Positions 9,280-20,826 of a stretch of 51,503 nt of DNA are shown here, in pieces (position 1 is the stretch's first letter; the number at the start of each line of letters is the position of its first letter). The stretch lies in NCBI GenBank assembly GCA_010015675.1, contig ML977024.1, positions 291,095-342,597 of the forward strand, in the 5' to 3' direction. A program made the position numbers and the translations under genes. The stretch is from Byssothecium circinans (taxonomy: Eukaryota > Ascomycota > Dothideomycetes > Pleosporales > Massarinaceae). Below the pieces are notes generated by a model, which saw only the letters and a list, made by a program, of their open reading frames with translations, was not told where the DNA came from and did not search any database.

Positions 9280-11637
9280 AGGATGTTAGTAGTGCGCTAA
9301 GCTAAACTAATGTAGATAGATAGTAGAGAAGTATGGTAAACCTAACCTTCCTTATAATAGGATAAGGCACGGTTAAGATCGTCTATCAACCTAGTCCTCT
9401 TAAATCACCTGCTAAGCAAGTTTCTAAGGTTATTCAAGTAGCTAGCTTAATTAGGGTAGTCCTAGGGAGTAGTATTAACCGCTATATCACTAACCTTGAC
9501 TATATGGTTAAGGTCATCTATTAACCTAGTCCTCTTAAATTACCTACCAAGCTAGGTTCTAAGGTTATTCAAGTATATAGCTTATTTAGGGTAGCCCTAA
9601 GGAGTGGTATTAACTACTATATCACTAACCTTAACTACATGGTTAAGATCTTCTATTAATCTAGTCCTCTTAAATCGCCTGCTAAGCTAGTTTCTAAGGT
9701 TATTTAAGTACATAGCTTAATTAGGGTAGCCCTAAGGAGTAGTATTAACCACCATATCATTAACCTTGATGGCATGGTTAAGATCGTCCATTAACCTAGT
9801 CCTCTTAAATCGCCTGCTAAGCAAGTTTCTAAGGTTGTTTAAGATAGTAGCTTAATTAGGGTAGTCCTAGGGAGTAGTATTAACTACTATATTACTAACC
9901 TTAACCATATGGTTAAGATCTTCTATTAACCTAGTCCTCTTAAAACACCTGCTAAGCTAGGTTCTAAGGTTATTTAAGTATATAGCTTAATTAGGGTAGC
10001 CCTAAGGAGTGGCATTAACCGCTATGTCACTAACCTTAACCGCATGGTTAAGGTCATCCATCAACCTAGTCCTCTTAAATTGCCTGCTAAGCTAGGTTCT
10101 AAGGTTGTTTAAGTACATAGCTCATTTAGGGTGGCCCTAAGGAGTGGCATCAACTACTATATCGCTAACCTTAACCGCACGGTTAAGATCTTCTATTAAC
10201 CTAGTCCTCTTAAATCGCCTGCCAAGCTAGTTTCTAAGGTTATTCAAGTATATAGCTTAATTAGGGTAGCCCTAAGGAGTAGTATTAACTGCCATGTCAT
10301 TAACCTTAACGGCATGGTTAAGATCATCTATTAACCTAGTCCTCTCAAATCGCCTACTAAGCAAGTTTCTAAGGTTGTTTAAGATGGCAGCTTAATTAGG
10401 GTAGTCCTAGGGAGTGGTATTAACCGCCATATCACTAACCTTAACCGTATGGTTAAGATCTTCTATCAACCTAGTCCTCTTAAATCACCTACTAAGCTAG
10501 GTTCTAAGGTTATTCAAGTACATAGCTTAATTAGGGTGGCCCTAAGGAGTGGTATTAACTACTATATCACTAACCTTAACCACATGGTTAAGATCGTCCA
10601 TTAACCTAGTCCTCTTAAATCGCGTACTAAGCTAGTTTCCAAGACTGCTTAAGTATATAGCTTAATTAGGGTAGTCCTAAGGAGTAGCATTAACTACTAT
10701 ATCACTAACCTTAACTGCATGGTTAAGATCCTCCATTAACCTAGTCCTCTTAAATCGCGTGCTAAGCCTAGTTCCAAGGCTATTCAAGTACATAGCTTAA
10801 TTAGGGTAGCCCTAAGAAGTAGTATTAACCGCTATGTCATTAACCTTAATGGTACGGTTAAGATCGTCTATTAACCTAGTCCTCTTAAATTGCCTGCTAA
10901 GCCTATTTCTAAGGTTGTTTAAGATGGCAGCTTAATTAGGGTAGTCCTAAGGAGTAGTATTAACTACTATATTACTAACCTTAACCGTATAGTTAAGATC
11001 CTCTATTAACCTAGTCCTCTTAAATCACCTGCTAAGCCTATTTCTAAGGCTGTTTAAGTACATAGCTTAATTAGGGTAGCCCTAAGGAGTAGCATTAACT
11101 ACTATGTTATTAACCTTAACGGTATAGTTAAGATCATCCATTAACCTAGTCCTCTTAAATCACCTACTAAGTAAGTTTCTAAGGTTATTTAAGATGGTAG
11201 CTTAATTAGGGTAGTCTTAAGGAGTAGCATTAACCGCTATGTTACTAACCTTGACTACACGGTTAAGATCCTCTATTAACCTAGTCCTCTTAAATCGCCT
11301 ACTAAGCTAGGTTCTAAGGTTATTCAAGTATATAGCTTGATTAGGGTAGCCCTAAGGAGTAGTATTAACTGCTATGTTACTAACCTTGACTATACGGTTA
11401 AGATCATCTATTAACCTAGTCCTCTTAAATTGCCTGCTAAGCTAGGTTCTAAGGTTGTTCAACTAGCTAGCTTAATTAGGGTAGCCCTAAGGAGTAGTAT
11501 TAACTGCTATATTACTAACCCTAACCGCATGGTTAAGATCTTCTATCAACCTAGTCCTCTTAAATTGCCTGCTAAGTAAGTTTCTAAGGTTGTTTAAGAT
11601 AGTAGCTTAATTAGGGTAGTCCTAAGGAGTGGCATTA
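9280..11637 (-). repeat. 135-bp tandem array (45-residue TPR units), main block
   Basis: The anchor ctagtcctct occurs at 9391 and then every 135 bp through 11551: 17 anchors without a single change of spacing. Two more follow the retroelement at 19247 and 19382. On the minus strand each unit encodes a 45-residue TPR-type repeat resembling LNNLG, LSRRFKRT, DLNHAVKVSD and AVNATP. Variation between units is nearly all transitions. Units whose text reads aagatrgyagcttaatt recur at 9841, 10381, 10921, 11191 and 11596, hinting at a four-unit (540-bp) higher-order repeat. Confidence 0.92.
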
Positions 11638-12112
11638 TATTATAAACAAGATAGATATAGGGTATCTAGGACTAGACAGCATAGCGCAGAAGGTGTTAAG
11701 ACTAGAGGATGGCGACATAGTGATGCGCGGGGCAGGATTAGGTTAGCGGTCACGTGACACTAATCTCGCCAAGAATAGAGATCATGAACTAATCTCTAGA
11801 TCTTAAGAGATCAAGAGATTAGGAGTGATCTTAGGATCTCTAGGGATCATAGGATTAAAGGAACAGAATAAGCAGTATAAAGACTAGACGGATTTCCTTT
11901 ATCTTTCTAATTCTGATTCTTCGTAGTTAACTCTCTATAGTTCATCTCTTACCTAGATTAATACTTAGTTATTCTATAGTCTATTATAGAATTAGTTTGC
12001 TTTATACGTTTACCTCTTAAATTACTAAAGAATACTACCTAACATATATACTATACACTAACCTATCTCCCCTTACCTAGATTAGGCTAGGCTAGTATAC
12101 CCCTTAGTAATA
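11638..12112 (+). repeat. 5' LTR of chromovirus 1
   Basis: 475 bp, matching 18719-19193 without length change. Differences are transitions such as acaagatag/ataagatag and gatgcgcggg/aatgcgtagg. Shared ends are TRTTATAAA and TTAGTAAYA. Confidence 0.95.
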
Positions 12113-12289
12113 CTTTGACTACCTATAGGTTTAAGAACCTAAACGTATGTAATAGTAGCTCCTACTACCCTACGTGCCACTAGTAGTAGTGTAGGAACAC
12201 CTACTTTAAGCCTAGTATTAGTAATAGCTAACTAGGCTAACTAGCTATAGTAATAGGCTAAACAAATCAATAGATTAATGTAGGTAATT

Positions 12290-13190
12290 ACTTAACTCTA
12301 GGCTAAGGACACTATACCCCATGGAAAGATTGCGGCGCTAGAGAAGTATGATAGAGGATGAGATAGCTTGAAACTATTCCTCACTAACATGGATTTGTAC
12401 TGTCGATTCAATGCCCTGACGGAGGATTTGGACAAAATCCTCGCAGCTAGTATGCACCTGAAGGATAAGGCAGCCACGTGGATGTAACCCTTCATAGACA
12501 ACTATCTCATGAATAAGATAAGGTATTATAAAGATGACATAAAGACTATCTTTAAGAGCTGGACAGCGTTCAAAGATGAGATTTAGAAGGTGTTTAGGGA
12601 GCTTAACGAAGAGACCTAGGTAGAGTAAAAGATATCTTAGATCTAGCAGGATAGGTTAGTCACTAGATATGTGACAGAGTTTAAATAACTACAGTTAAAG
12701 ATTAATTAGGATGATGCGCCGTTGCGCACAGCCTTCTATAATGGGCTAAAGGAAATGGTCAAGGATAGCATAATCTATTATAATAAGCTAGAGGACTTAT
12801 AGGATATGATTGACCTAGCCACCTAAATCAATAACAGGCTCTACGAACAAGTGATGCAGAAGAAGCAATAGGACACAACAATCATTCCTAACTCTAGATG
12901 TTATAGGAAGCTAAGGACACCACGTTATAACCGCGATGGCAATATAGTGATGATAGACAAAGTCTAATAAAAGAAGTAGTTTAGTAAGGGCAAGGGAAGA
13001 TAGCTAGATAGCCTAACCCACGAATAACGCTAGGAACGCTTCAAGAAGAAAGCATGTCTCTAATGCGGCGAAGTAGGACACTTCCGCAGAGACTGCCCAA
13101 AGAATCAAGGCCAAGCAAGCAAGCTTAGAGCAGTCAAGATTAGGATGATCAAGTTTAAGGTAACAGGACCTAAGGAAGACGACTTAGATT
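12290..13190 (+). pseudogene. gag of chromovirus 1
   Basis: The plus frame reads ALEKYDRG*DSLKLFLTNMD, LTEDLDKILAASMHLKDKAA, FKSWTAFKDEI*KVFRELNE and so on, a Ty3/gypsy capsid. It ends with the knuckle ACL*CGEVGHFRRDC at about 13047-13090 (C-x2-C-x4-H-x4-C, one Gln now a stop). Capsid and nucleocapsid roles follow from the family. About twenty in-frame stops at Gln positions. Confidence 0.88.
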
Positions 13191-14500
13191 TGCCACGTTA
13201 GCAGCCTACTCCTTGCCTACCTCTAGAAGCAGATTAGGCTACGGAACCGTCTAATAGCAAAGTCAGTAATATGGAATCTATTCTAACCTAAGCGACGTGA
13301 CCCTTAAACCAGATAGATGACTATAAGGTCCTTTAATAGCTTAAAGAAGATCTATGCTAGATGTATAGAGATAACACATATAAAGGTGAAACGTGTACCT
13401 GCGACACGCTAGTACGCGGCGGCTATACTCACGAAGTAGTAGTAGCAGCGATGAAGGAACAAGGCCTATAGACGAAGGTATGACAAATCAAGGTTAATGA
13501 TAAATATAATAAAGTTAAATAGTATAACTATATAAGGGAGTACTATGTTACTCACCTACAAGAGAGATGAAGTGTGTAATACATGCCTAGACGAGCCTCT
13601 TACGCCCTTCTACCTAAAAAAGACTGCATAGAAGACAACTACTACGTGCATTATTTTGAATATTAGTAGAAAGGGCATGAACGCCTAGGTTAGAGTAGGT
13701 GCTATAATACGCACTACTAACTATACTAGCTTAGTAAGCATGTCGTAGGATACTAGCTAGCTAGTAGAATAGATAGGGAAATAATAGTATGTAAGAATAG
13801 CGCATGTCTCCACTATTACCCTATAGGATACCCTTTAGATAAGGGACATAAGGAGGTTGACTAGAATGAATACCTATCCCTCCTAGGATGCATGTTTCAC
13901 CTCCTCTTAAAGGAAGAAGTAGCATGGACTTAGCATAGAGCCTACTATAAGCTACTACCTCCTTCTAAGTATTTAGTAGATATGTATAAATGACATAAAT
14001 TCCTACTACTTCTTAATAAGACTAAGGAAGATGCTTTTAGATGAAAGACGGCACTCACGCAATAGATATAGCGAACGTTGCTAGAAACGTAACACTAGCT
14101 GCGAGGCTACCTAGAAGATAGGGCCGCTAGAGATGATATCTCGTATACTTAGACTATAAGACGCCCACCTAGAGCTATTAATAGGGAGAGTCATAATGAC
14201 CTACCCTATGAACAGTGCTTTGATGACATATGTTAAGCACACCTCTTAGAGAAACTTAGGGAAGGTTTCCCGCAATGAAATGATATCAAGGTAGAGCATG
14301 CTCGTCTGCCTTAGATAGCGTACTATATAGATAACTATCAGATCTACCTACTAGGAGAATAGGTAGTAGGAAGGTCTATAGAAGGACTCTAAGGATTAAA
14401 AAACTAGGAAGCTACTAGGGATAGAGTTACGCTAGTGAGAGCATTTCTATAACGACCCTATACAATGTATGACACCTAGATCTACTAGTTCATTAATTAA
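13191..14500 (+). pseudogene. Unassigned segment between gag and protease of chromovirus 1
   Basis: About 1.3 kb of readable but stop-interrupted plus-frame sequence follows the zinc knuckle, for example CTCDTLVRGGYTHEVVVAAM and YMPRRASYAPFYLKKTA. I do not recognise a domain. It is longer than the usual gag-protease spacer, so it may be an extra domain or another nested fragment. Confidence 0.4.
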
Positions 14501-16440
14501 AAGTAGAGGTGCGCGTACACAGATGCAGACTTACAGCACTAGTAGATAGTAGAGCTGCATAGATAATTATCTCCCTATAAGTAGTTAAGAAATATGACAT
14601 ACCCTATCAAGATAAGGAACGTCCAATATGAGTGGTATTAGCTAACGATGGACTGATGTCCTACGGCAACGGATTCTTAAGGTTAGAAACCTAAGAAGTG
14701 TCATTCCACGTACTTAGGATTAAGGACATAATATCCCTCAACATCATGGATCTTAGTAAAGAAGATATGTTGATTAGTTATGATTAGCTTAGAAAGCACA
14801 ATCCTACTATAGATTAGTAGAAAGGTATAATATTTAGCTAAGAACTAGCGCGCAAGGTTACTAGAACACGCCATGGAAGATTAAGCCTAGTAATCTAGAG
14901 CTTACCTAGTTAGACTAGACAGATTAGTAAGATATCACCTTATAAGATTAAGAGAATCTATGAGAAGGACCCTTCACAAATAGGAGTTATTTAGATACAG
15001 AAAGTTACGCCTATGAAGGACGAACCCTAACCAACGATACTACCAGAATATAAGGAGTTTCAAGACCTATTTAAGGAAATAGAAGAAACCGCATTACTAG
15101 ATCACTAGGAATAGGATCACGAGATTCACCTAGAAGAAGGCGTAAAGCTGCGCCTAGGACTAATATATCCGCTTACTCAAGATTAGTAGTTAGAACTGCA
15201 GGAGTACATTAAGAAGAACTTGAAATAAGGATACATATAAGAGAGTGCTAGCCTGATAGCTTTACTAATTCTCTTCATCCTAAAGAAAAATAGAAAGCTA
15301 TAACTCTGTATAGACTATAGACAGCTAAACCACGTCATAAGGAAGAACTATTACCCTCTTCCTCTAATCTAGGAACTTATAGACCGCCTCTAAGGAGTTA
15401 AGTGGATCATGAAATTTAATATGCGAGACAGATTCTATTAAATACAAATAGCTAAGGGCTATGAATGGCTGACTGCCTTTAAGACTTAGTATAGACTATA
15501 TGAGTACACGGTTATACCCTTCAGACTAATGAACGCGCCTGCGATATTCTAGGCACTCATTAATAAAGCACTCCATGAATACTTGGACGTTTTTATAACT
15601 ACGTACCTAGATAATATACTAGTGTATACCTCTAGAACGCTTAAGGACTACATTAAATACGTTAAAAAGGTGCTTAGGAAGCTTAGGGAGTATTAATTAC
15701 CCCTATAGCTAGAAAAATGCGAATTCCACGTTACGGAGACGGATTACTTAGGATTTATCATCTCGCGAGAAGGCATTGCCATGGACCCAAAGAAAGTCAA
15801 GGCTGTATAGGACATGAAGACGCCCAAAACAGTTAAGGACGTGCAATCCTTCCTAGGATTCGCGAACTTCTATTAAAAGTTTATTTAGGGATACTTAAAG
15901 ACTACGGCGCCTCTTATAGAGATTACTAAGAAAGAGAAGGGATTCTATTAGGGACAGGAATAATAGAAGGCTTTTAATAAGCTTAAGGAATTATTCTTGT
16001 TAGCCCCTATGTTATAGATGCATGACCTAGAATAGCTACTGTGAGTGGAAATAGATGCATTAGATTACGCCTTGGGAGCGATTCTCTTATAGTAAGGCAA
16101 AGATAGGAAATAGAGACTAGTATTCTACCATTCTTAGAAGTTCTTAAGAGCAGAACTTAACTATGATGTTTATGACAAGGAATTACTAGCGATAGTAGAC
16201 TCCTTTAAACAATAGTGAGCCCAGTTAGTAGGCGCTAAACATTAGGTAGAGGTATATTTAGATCACCAGAACCTAATAAGTTTTATGATGACTAAGAAAC
16301 TTAACTAATAATAGGTCAGATAGGCTAAGATAATGGTAGACTATAACTTTAAAGTACACCATTACCTAGGAACGCTGAATAGAGCAGCAGATGCCCTTAG
16401 CTAATAATTAGACCTTTAGGAAACAGATAGACCTATTACG
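14500..16440 (+). pseudogene. Protease, reverse transcriptase and RNase H of chromovirus 1
   Basis: The protease region covers about 14520-14800 (VLANDGLMSYGNGFLRLET, SFHVLRIKDIISLNIM). RT covers about 15000-15800: CIDYRQLNHVIRKNYYPLPL, KGYEWLTAFKT, VIPFRLMNAPAIF and YLDNILVYT, where the second catalytic Asp of YLDD is Asn (G to A). It is followed by [19 protein letters not shown] and FLGFANFY. RNase H (about 16000-16400) reads EIDALDYALGAILL and YDVYDKELLAIVD, ending RAADALS. Many stops; inactive. Confidence 0.92.
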
Positions 16441-16479
16441 CACAACGCAGTCCTATGGAAGGACAAGGATGGTAGTCTA

Positions 16480-18000
16480 GGCTACAATCAACTACGGCTA
16501 TTCATAGGAACTCTAGTTGAATGATTAGCTAAGGTACATAACTACAGAATAAGAAGCTTAATAAGCTTACTAAGGTAGCTAGGATTAATTACTAGGGGCT
16601 AGAAGTGCATGACTTTACAGATTATAATCATCTAACCCTAGACTAGAGGGCAGAATATGATTTAATCAAGTATCTTGAGGCTAGGCCACCCTAAGATAAA
16701 GAATAATAGATTATACTACGTAAAGCCCTTACACTAACCCTGATACAAAAGCTACATGAGTCTAAAGAATACGGACACCCTAGGATTAATGAAATGGTTT
16801 GACGAATTTCAAATGAGTACTTAATCCCTAACGTACGAAAAGTAGTTCAAAACATGATAGGTAACTATTTAGCATGTTCTAAGAATAAGCCTAAGAGATA
16901 TAAGCCCTATAGATTACTCTAATTGCTAGAACCACCTATATACCCATGGATTAGCGTCATGATAGACTTCATTATAAAGCTCCTAAAATCATTAGAGCCT
17001 AGATCAGCATGGCTATGCAACTTAATATTAGTAATTATTAACTAATTAACTAAAGCATTAATATTCATACTAATAGAAGAAACAGTTATAGCTAAAGAAA
17101 TGGCTTATGAAGTAACTAAGGCACTTATTAGCTAACACGGTGTGCTAGAATAGTTTATTACTAATCATAGAATACTATTCACCTCTAAGTATTAGAGCAC
17201 ATTCCTTATAAAGCTAGGAGTTAATAAGAAGCTCTTAACTAGCTTCTACCTACAGATAGATGGTTAAATGGAATGAATAAACTAGACACTAGAACAGTAT
17301 CTAAGGATGTACGCTAATAAGCTATAGGATAACTAGGTTAAACTCCTGCTAACAGCATAATTAGCCTATAATAGTATAAGATCCTTAATAATAGGATACT
17401 CACCGCACTACGCAAACTATAGGTATGAGCTAATTGCTCATCGAAACCCTAAGGACGTTGAAAGTCTTTCAGCCGGAGCTAATGACAAGGCATGACTTCT
17501 TCGCGAACTACACAACAAATTAAGCAAATGAATTGCTCAAAGAAACCTCACGACAGCTAAATCAGCAAACAAGAAAAGGCTTAAGGGACTAACCCTTAAA
17601 GAGGGGGATAAAGTTTTCCTATCACAAAAAAATTTAAAAACTGAATGACCATGCGATAAGCTAGATAACCTCTGAATAGGACCCTTTTGAATCCTAGAGA
17701 CCAAAGGACTAGTAACGTTCAGGCTAGAACTCCCTAAAAGCATGCGCATATACCCTATCTTTCATAAATCCCTCCTTGAACCAGCACCACCAGACGCTGA
17801 GCTAGAAACACGAATCGAGCTTGAGGATGAAGACTATAAGGTTGAAGAAGTCAAGGACCTACGAAAATTCAAGCGTTAGTGGAGGTACTTAGGCAAGTGG
17901 AAGGACTAGCCAGATAGCTAGAATACCTAGGAACTAATACGGAATCTTATAGGCTGTGAGGATTTGGTAAGAGACTATCACTAATAGCATCTAAAGGTAG
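16480..18000 (+). pseudogene. Integrase and chromodomain of chromovirus 1
   Basis: Integrase text includes LHESKEYGHPRINEMV, ISNEYLIPNVRKVV and SPHYANYRYE near 17400. From 17524 to 17860 the frame is nearly clean (IAQRNLTTAKSANKKRLKG, GDKVFLSQKNLKTE), broken only by TGA codons where Trp is expected. It continues FHKSLLEPAPPDAEL into a chromodomain at about 17835-17960: YKVEEVKDLRKFKR*WRYLG, KWKD*PDS*NT*E, LIRN. The chromodomain of such elements targets integration to methylated histone H3 in relatives; that role is inferred here. Confidence 0.9.
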
Positions 18001-18039
18001 TGGTTCTAAGTTCGCCAGGAAAGCAGAAAAGTTAAAAGA

Positions 18040-18570
18040 TAAGGAAGCATTAAATAAGAAAGAAGAGTTAGCCTATAACCAGCCTAGGTTAGTCAACGAT
18101 ACGGGTAGTAATGGTAAAGGCGCAGCGGTAGCATCCATACTCTTAGGAGCAGCAGTTAATGACCTAGCCTTACGCTCAAGGCTCTCCATCTCTTCTATTA
18201 AGGCTAACTCTTGATAATACATCTCCTTCTCTTAATGATTGAGCTTCTCTAACTCCAGCTAAGATTCAAGAATCAAGATACGAAGGTGACTGCGCTTCGC
18301 ATCTAGCTTGGCCCATTCGCGAGGAGTCACGACTAGGTCACACTTGCAGTTGTGATCTATACACTTAAAACAACGCCCAGAATCTAGGCTCATAATGCAC
18401 TTCCAACCCTCCTTACGATAGGCAGAGCACGGAGAAGGCATTTCGCGACCGTTCGCCAGAACATGACGAGCAAGCAACTTCCGACGAGCAGTGGACGTGT
18501 CGGCAGGAACAGATAGAGGATCTATATAAAGAACCTTTAGGACTTAAGGACGGGATTCCCTAGGCATGGT
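18040..18570 (-). pseudogene. Antisense Cys-rich/coiled-coil ORF of chromovirus 1
   Basis: The strand opposite to pol, between the chromodomain and the 3' LTR, encodes a protein whose longest uninterrupted piece is 18477-18259. It has a C-x9-C-x8-C-x2-C-x6-C pattern (CSAYRKEGWKC, CIMSLDSGRC, CFKC, CIDHNCKC) followed by EWAKLDAKRSHL and a charged helix EKEMYYQELALIEEMESLE. Chromovirus 2 has an equivalent ORF at 24808 in the same relative place and orientation with identical cysteine spacing. Function unknown; the pattern suggests zinc binding. Confidence 0.75.
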
Positions 18571-18702
18571 TAGGTAGAAGATTAAGGAATATCTAAGGAG
18601 GATATAATACTACTCACGGAGGGGAACTCGCGCGCTTTATACGCTAGCTAAGGCCTAATGCGGCATAGCAGCTAGATCTTTATAGATATCAGGATGATAA
18701 TC

Positions 18703-18718
18703 CTAAAGAGGGGGATAA
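18703..18718 (+). other. Polypurine tract of chromovirus 1
   Basis: taaagagggggataa lies directly before the 3' LTR, the expected site of plus-strand priming. Confidence 0.75.
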
Positions 18719-19193
18719 TGTTATAAATAAGATAGATATAGGGTATCTAGGACTAGACAGCACAGCGCAGAAGGTATTGAGACTAGAGGATGGCGACATA
18801 GTAATGCGTAGGGCAGGATTAGGTTAGCAGTCACGTGACACTAATCTCACTAAGAATAGAGATCATGAACTGATCTCTAGATCTTAAGAGATCAAGAGAT
18901 CAGGAGCGATCTCAGGATCTCTAGGGATCATAGGATTGAAGGAACAGAATAAGCGGTATAAAGACTAGACGGATTTCCTTTATCTTTCTAATTCTAATTC
19001 TTCGTAGTTAACTCTCTATAGTTTATCTCTTACCTAGATTGATACTTAGTTATTCTATAGTCTATTATAGAATTAGTTTACTTTATACGTTTACCTCTTA
19101 AATTACTAAAGAATACTATCTAACGTATACACTATACACTAACCTATCTCCCCTTACCTAGATTAGGCTAGGCTAGTATACCCCTTAGTAACA
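18719..19193 (+). repeat. 3' LTR of chromovirus 1
   Basis: 475 bp, begins TGTTATAAATAAG and ends TTAGTAACA, then the TSD TATTA. It retains the canonical TG..CA ends lost in the 5' copy. Confidence 0.95.
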
Positions 19194-19600
19194 TATTAAC
19201 TGCTATATCACTAACCTTAACTGTATGGTTAAGATCGTCTATTAACCTAGTCCTCTCAAATCGCGTGCTAAGCCTAGTTCTAAGGCTATTTAAGTATATA
19301 GCTTGATTAGGGTAGCCCTAAGGAGTAGCATTAACCGCTATATTATTAACCTTAATAGTATAGTTAAGATTATTCATTAACCTAGTCCTCTTAAATCACC
19401 TGCTAAGCAAGTTTCTAAGGTTATTTAAGATGGTAGCTTAATTAGGGTAGTCCTAGGGAGTGGCATCTATTACTTGCTTCATAATCCTAATAGCCTTATC
19501 TAAGTCTTCTCTACTACTATATCACTCATAGTTCTGGAATAGTCTACCTACTTCATCATTTTAATGCATTATTTAAGTGTCTACTTTATTAGATATAGAC
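19194..19600 (-). pseudogene. N-terminal TPR units of the TPR-CHAT fossil
   Basis: Two further 135-bp units (anchors 19247, 19382) continue the array in phase across the retroelement. They are followed by a divergent unit reading VGRLFQNYE, REDLDKAIRIMKQVIDATP on the minus strand. This establishes that the array on both sides of the insertion is one gene. Confidence 0.88.
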
Positions 19601-20640
19601 TCTTACCTAGTCCTTAGATGAATAGGTCTAGGAGCGTTAGTAGTATGTTCTTTTATCTAGGAACGTCCACCTTCTAAAAAAACCTAAGCATAGCCTTTTC
19701 TCCTCCTATATAAAGCCTATACCTATAATATCCTCTTCTATAATAAAAGATTCATATAAAATTTAACTTACCTCTTTCCTATTAGGGAAGGTAATAGCTC
19801 CTAGGAAATATACGTAACTTTATACATCCTAGCTAAAAGCATGTCAAGTAGTTATAATTGCTAAGCGTAATTAGGATTATTAAGATTAGTTACTACTACC
19901 TATCCTTCTGTCCACTAAATGGATTATTTGAGGTATTCTATTAAGAGGGTTCTCGTAAAGAGAAGGAAGTATGTAAGAACATATAGTTTAATTTACACAT
20001 TATTTATTAGATCTTTGTAGAGCTCTATGAAAGAAGATAGCTCTTTATTACTTATAGTATAAAGCGTAGCGACTAGTTCTAGCTTAGTATAGAATAGCTC
20101 CATATTTATAAGGCTATTTATAGAAGGGCGATAACTGCTACTAGTAATAACGTTAGATAAGCTTACTATGCCGCCTACCTAATTACCTTTATAAAGAGTT
20201 AGTATCTAATCGCCTACTTCGCACGCTACCTAACTAAGATGAGGCTTACTATAAACTTCTAGAAAATACTCCTTAGATCTATTAGTCTAGCTAGCCTTAT
20301 CACCTAAGCTTACTCCTTTTATTTCTAGTACTACTATAGTAGGGTGCTTACTGAGCTTAGTCTACTACTATAGCTAATAGTTAGTGCGCTATAGCTGTAA
20401 GCTACAAAGAAAATCTATACCTAGCACGCCTTATAGGGGCAGGCATTAAGCTTTTAGCATGTAGGTTTAAGAAGTTAGCCTCACTATAGGCATTAGACTC
20501 TCTAGAATACCTTAGATATTATACTACTAAAAACGCGCTTCACAACTAGAACTATCCGTAAGGCTCCCTTCTAGTAAGCTATACTAAGGTGCCTCTCTAG
20601 GCTATCTCTACTTTACTAGTTAATAGGCGTATTCTATACC
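19600..20640 (-). pseudogene. Unidentified stop-riddled frame upstream of the TPR array
   Basis: A minus-strand frame with stops mainly as TAG/TAA can be followed: GVLGIDFLCSLQL, HPTIVVLEIKGVSLGDKAS, KEYFLEVYSKPHLS, INMELFYTKLELVATLYTI. I do not recognise the family. It may be the N-terminal domain of the TPR-CHAT protein or a separate gene. Position just inside the left 169-bp inverted repeat is notable. Confidence 0.4.
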
Positions 20641-20657
20641 ACTCTTTCATATGGGGC

Positions 20658-20826
20658 CTTGTGCATGAGGGTCCACTAAAGTCACTGAGCGTAGTTTGTT
20701 AGTGAATGCAAGTGTAATCTCTGCCCCCTACTAACTTCTAGAGGACTCGTCATTTGCATAGCAAGTAAGATGTGGTAGGGTATGTATTGCCATTTAGCTA
20801 ACTACTAAGGAAATTTGCTAGCTTAG
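20658..20826 (+). repeat. 169-bp inverted repeat, left copy
   Basis: Starts cttgtgcatgagggtccact and ends aatttgctagcttag. It is the reverse complement, without length change, of 32995-33163, differing mostly by transitions. The two copies enclose the DUF6594 and caspase fossils plus chromovirus 2. No target duplication is obvious outside them. Confidence 0.85.

Larger units (their letters stand above)
11638..19193 (+). mobile_element. Ty3/gypsy chromovirus 1, complete but RIP-inactivated
   Basis: A 7,556-bp LTR retrotransposon with 475-bp LTRs at 11638-12112 and 18719-19193. Ends were TG...CA; the left LTR now starts TA and ends TA. The target duplication is CATTA at 11633-11637 and TATTA at 19194-19198 (one CA to TA change). 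Removing the element and one TSD restores the 135-bp spacing of the host array (11551 to 19247 minus the insert). Order on the plus strand is gag with zinc knuckle, unknown segment, protease, RT, RNase H, integrase, chromodomain. This is the Ty3/gypsy chromovirus order. A separate antisense ORF lies before the 3' LTR. Confidence 0.95.
7660..20000 (-). pseudogene. TPR-CHAT protein fossil, split by a gypsy element
   Basis: The family couples a long TPR array to a CHAT (caspase-like) protease and is common in fungi. Read on the minus strand, the N-terminal side lies at about 19600-19194 (DEVGRLFQNYE, EDLDKAIRIMKQVIDATP). The TPR array continues at 11637-9280, interrupted by the retroelement at 11638-19193. 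A linker at about 9280-8700 includes the helix MRIDISNLKQQHPMLA. The CHAT domain occupies about 8680-7660: LWDVTIGPILDAL, YFLIYAAGYYTKGSTK, ACKIFHFAGYGH, LFLGYLSACLTGA, then LVSAF and HVV. The catalytic His of the usual HFAGHGH is Tyr here (CAC to TAC, RIP-type); the Cys of LSAC remains. Dozens of TAG/TAA stops at Gln or Trp positions prove it is dead. The exact N-terminus is uncertain; 20000 is approximate. Confidence 0.85.

Noticed and set aside
9280..11637. Regular array resembling a CRISPR
   Set aside because: The 135-bp units have no unique spacers; each unit is a coding TPR repeat on the minus strand, and the host is a fungus.
12298..12501. Minus-strand ORF of 67 codons
   Set aside because: Shadow of the gag frame of chromovirus 1.
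17537..17749. Minus-strand ORF of 70 codons
   Set aside because: Shadow of the integrase frame on the plus strand, open by chance.
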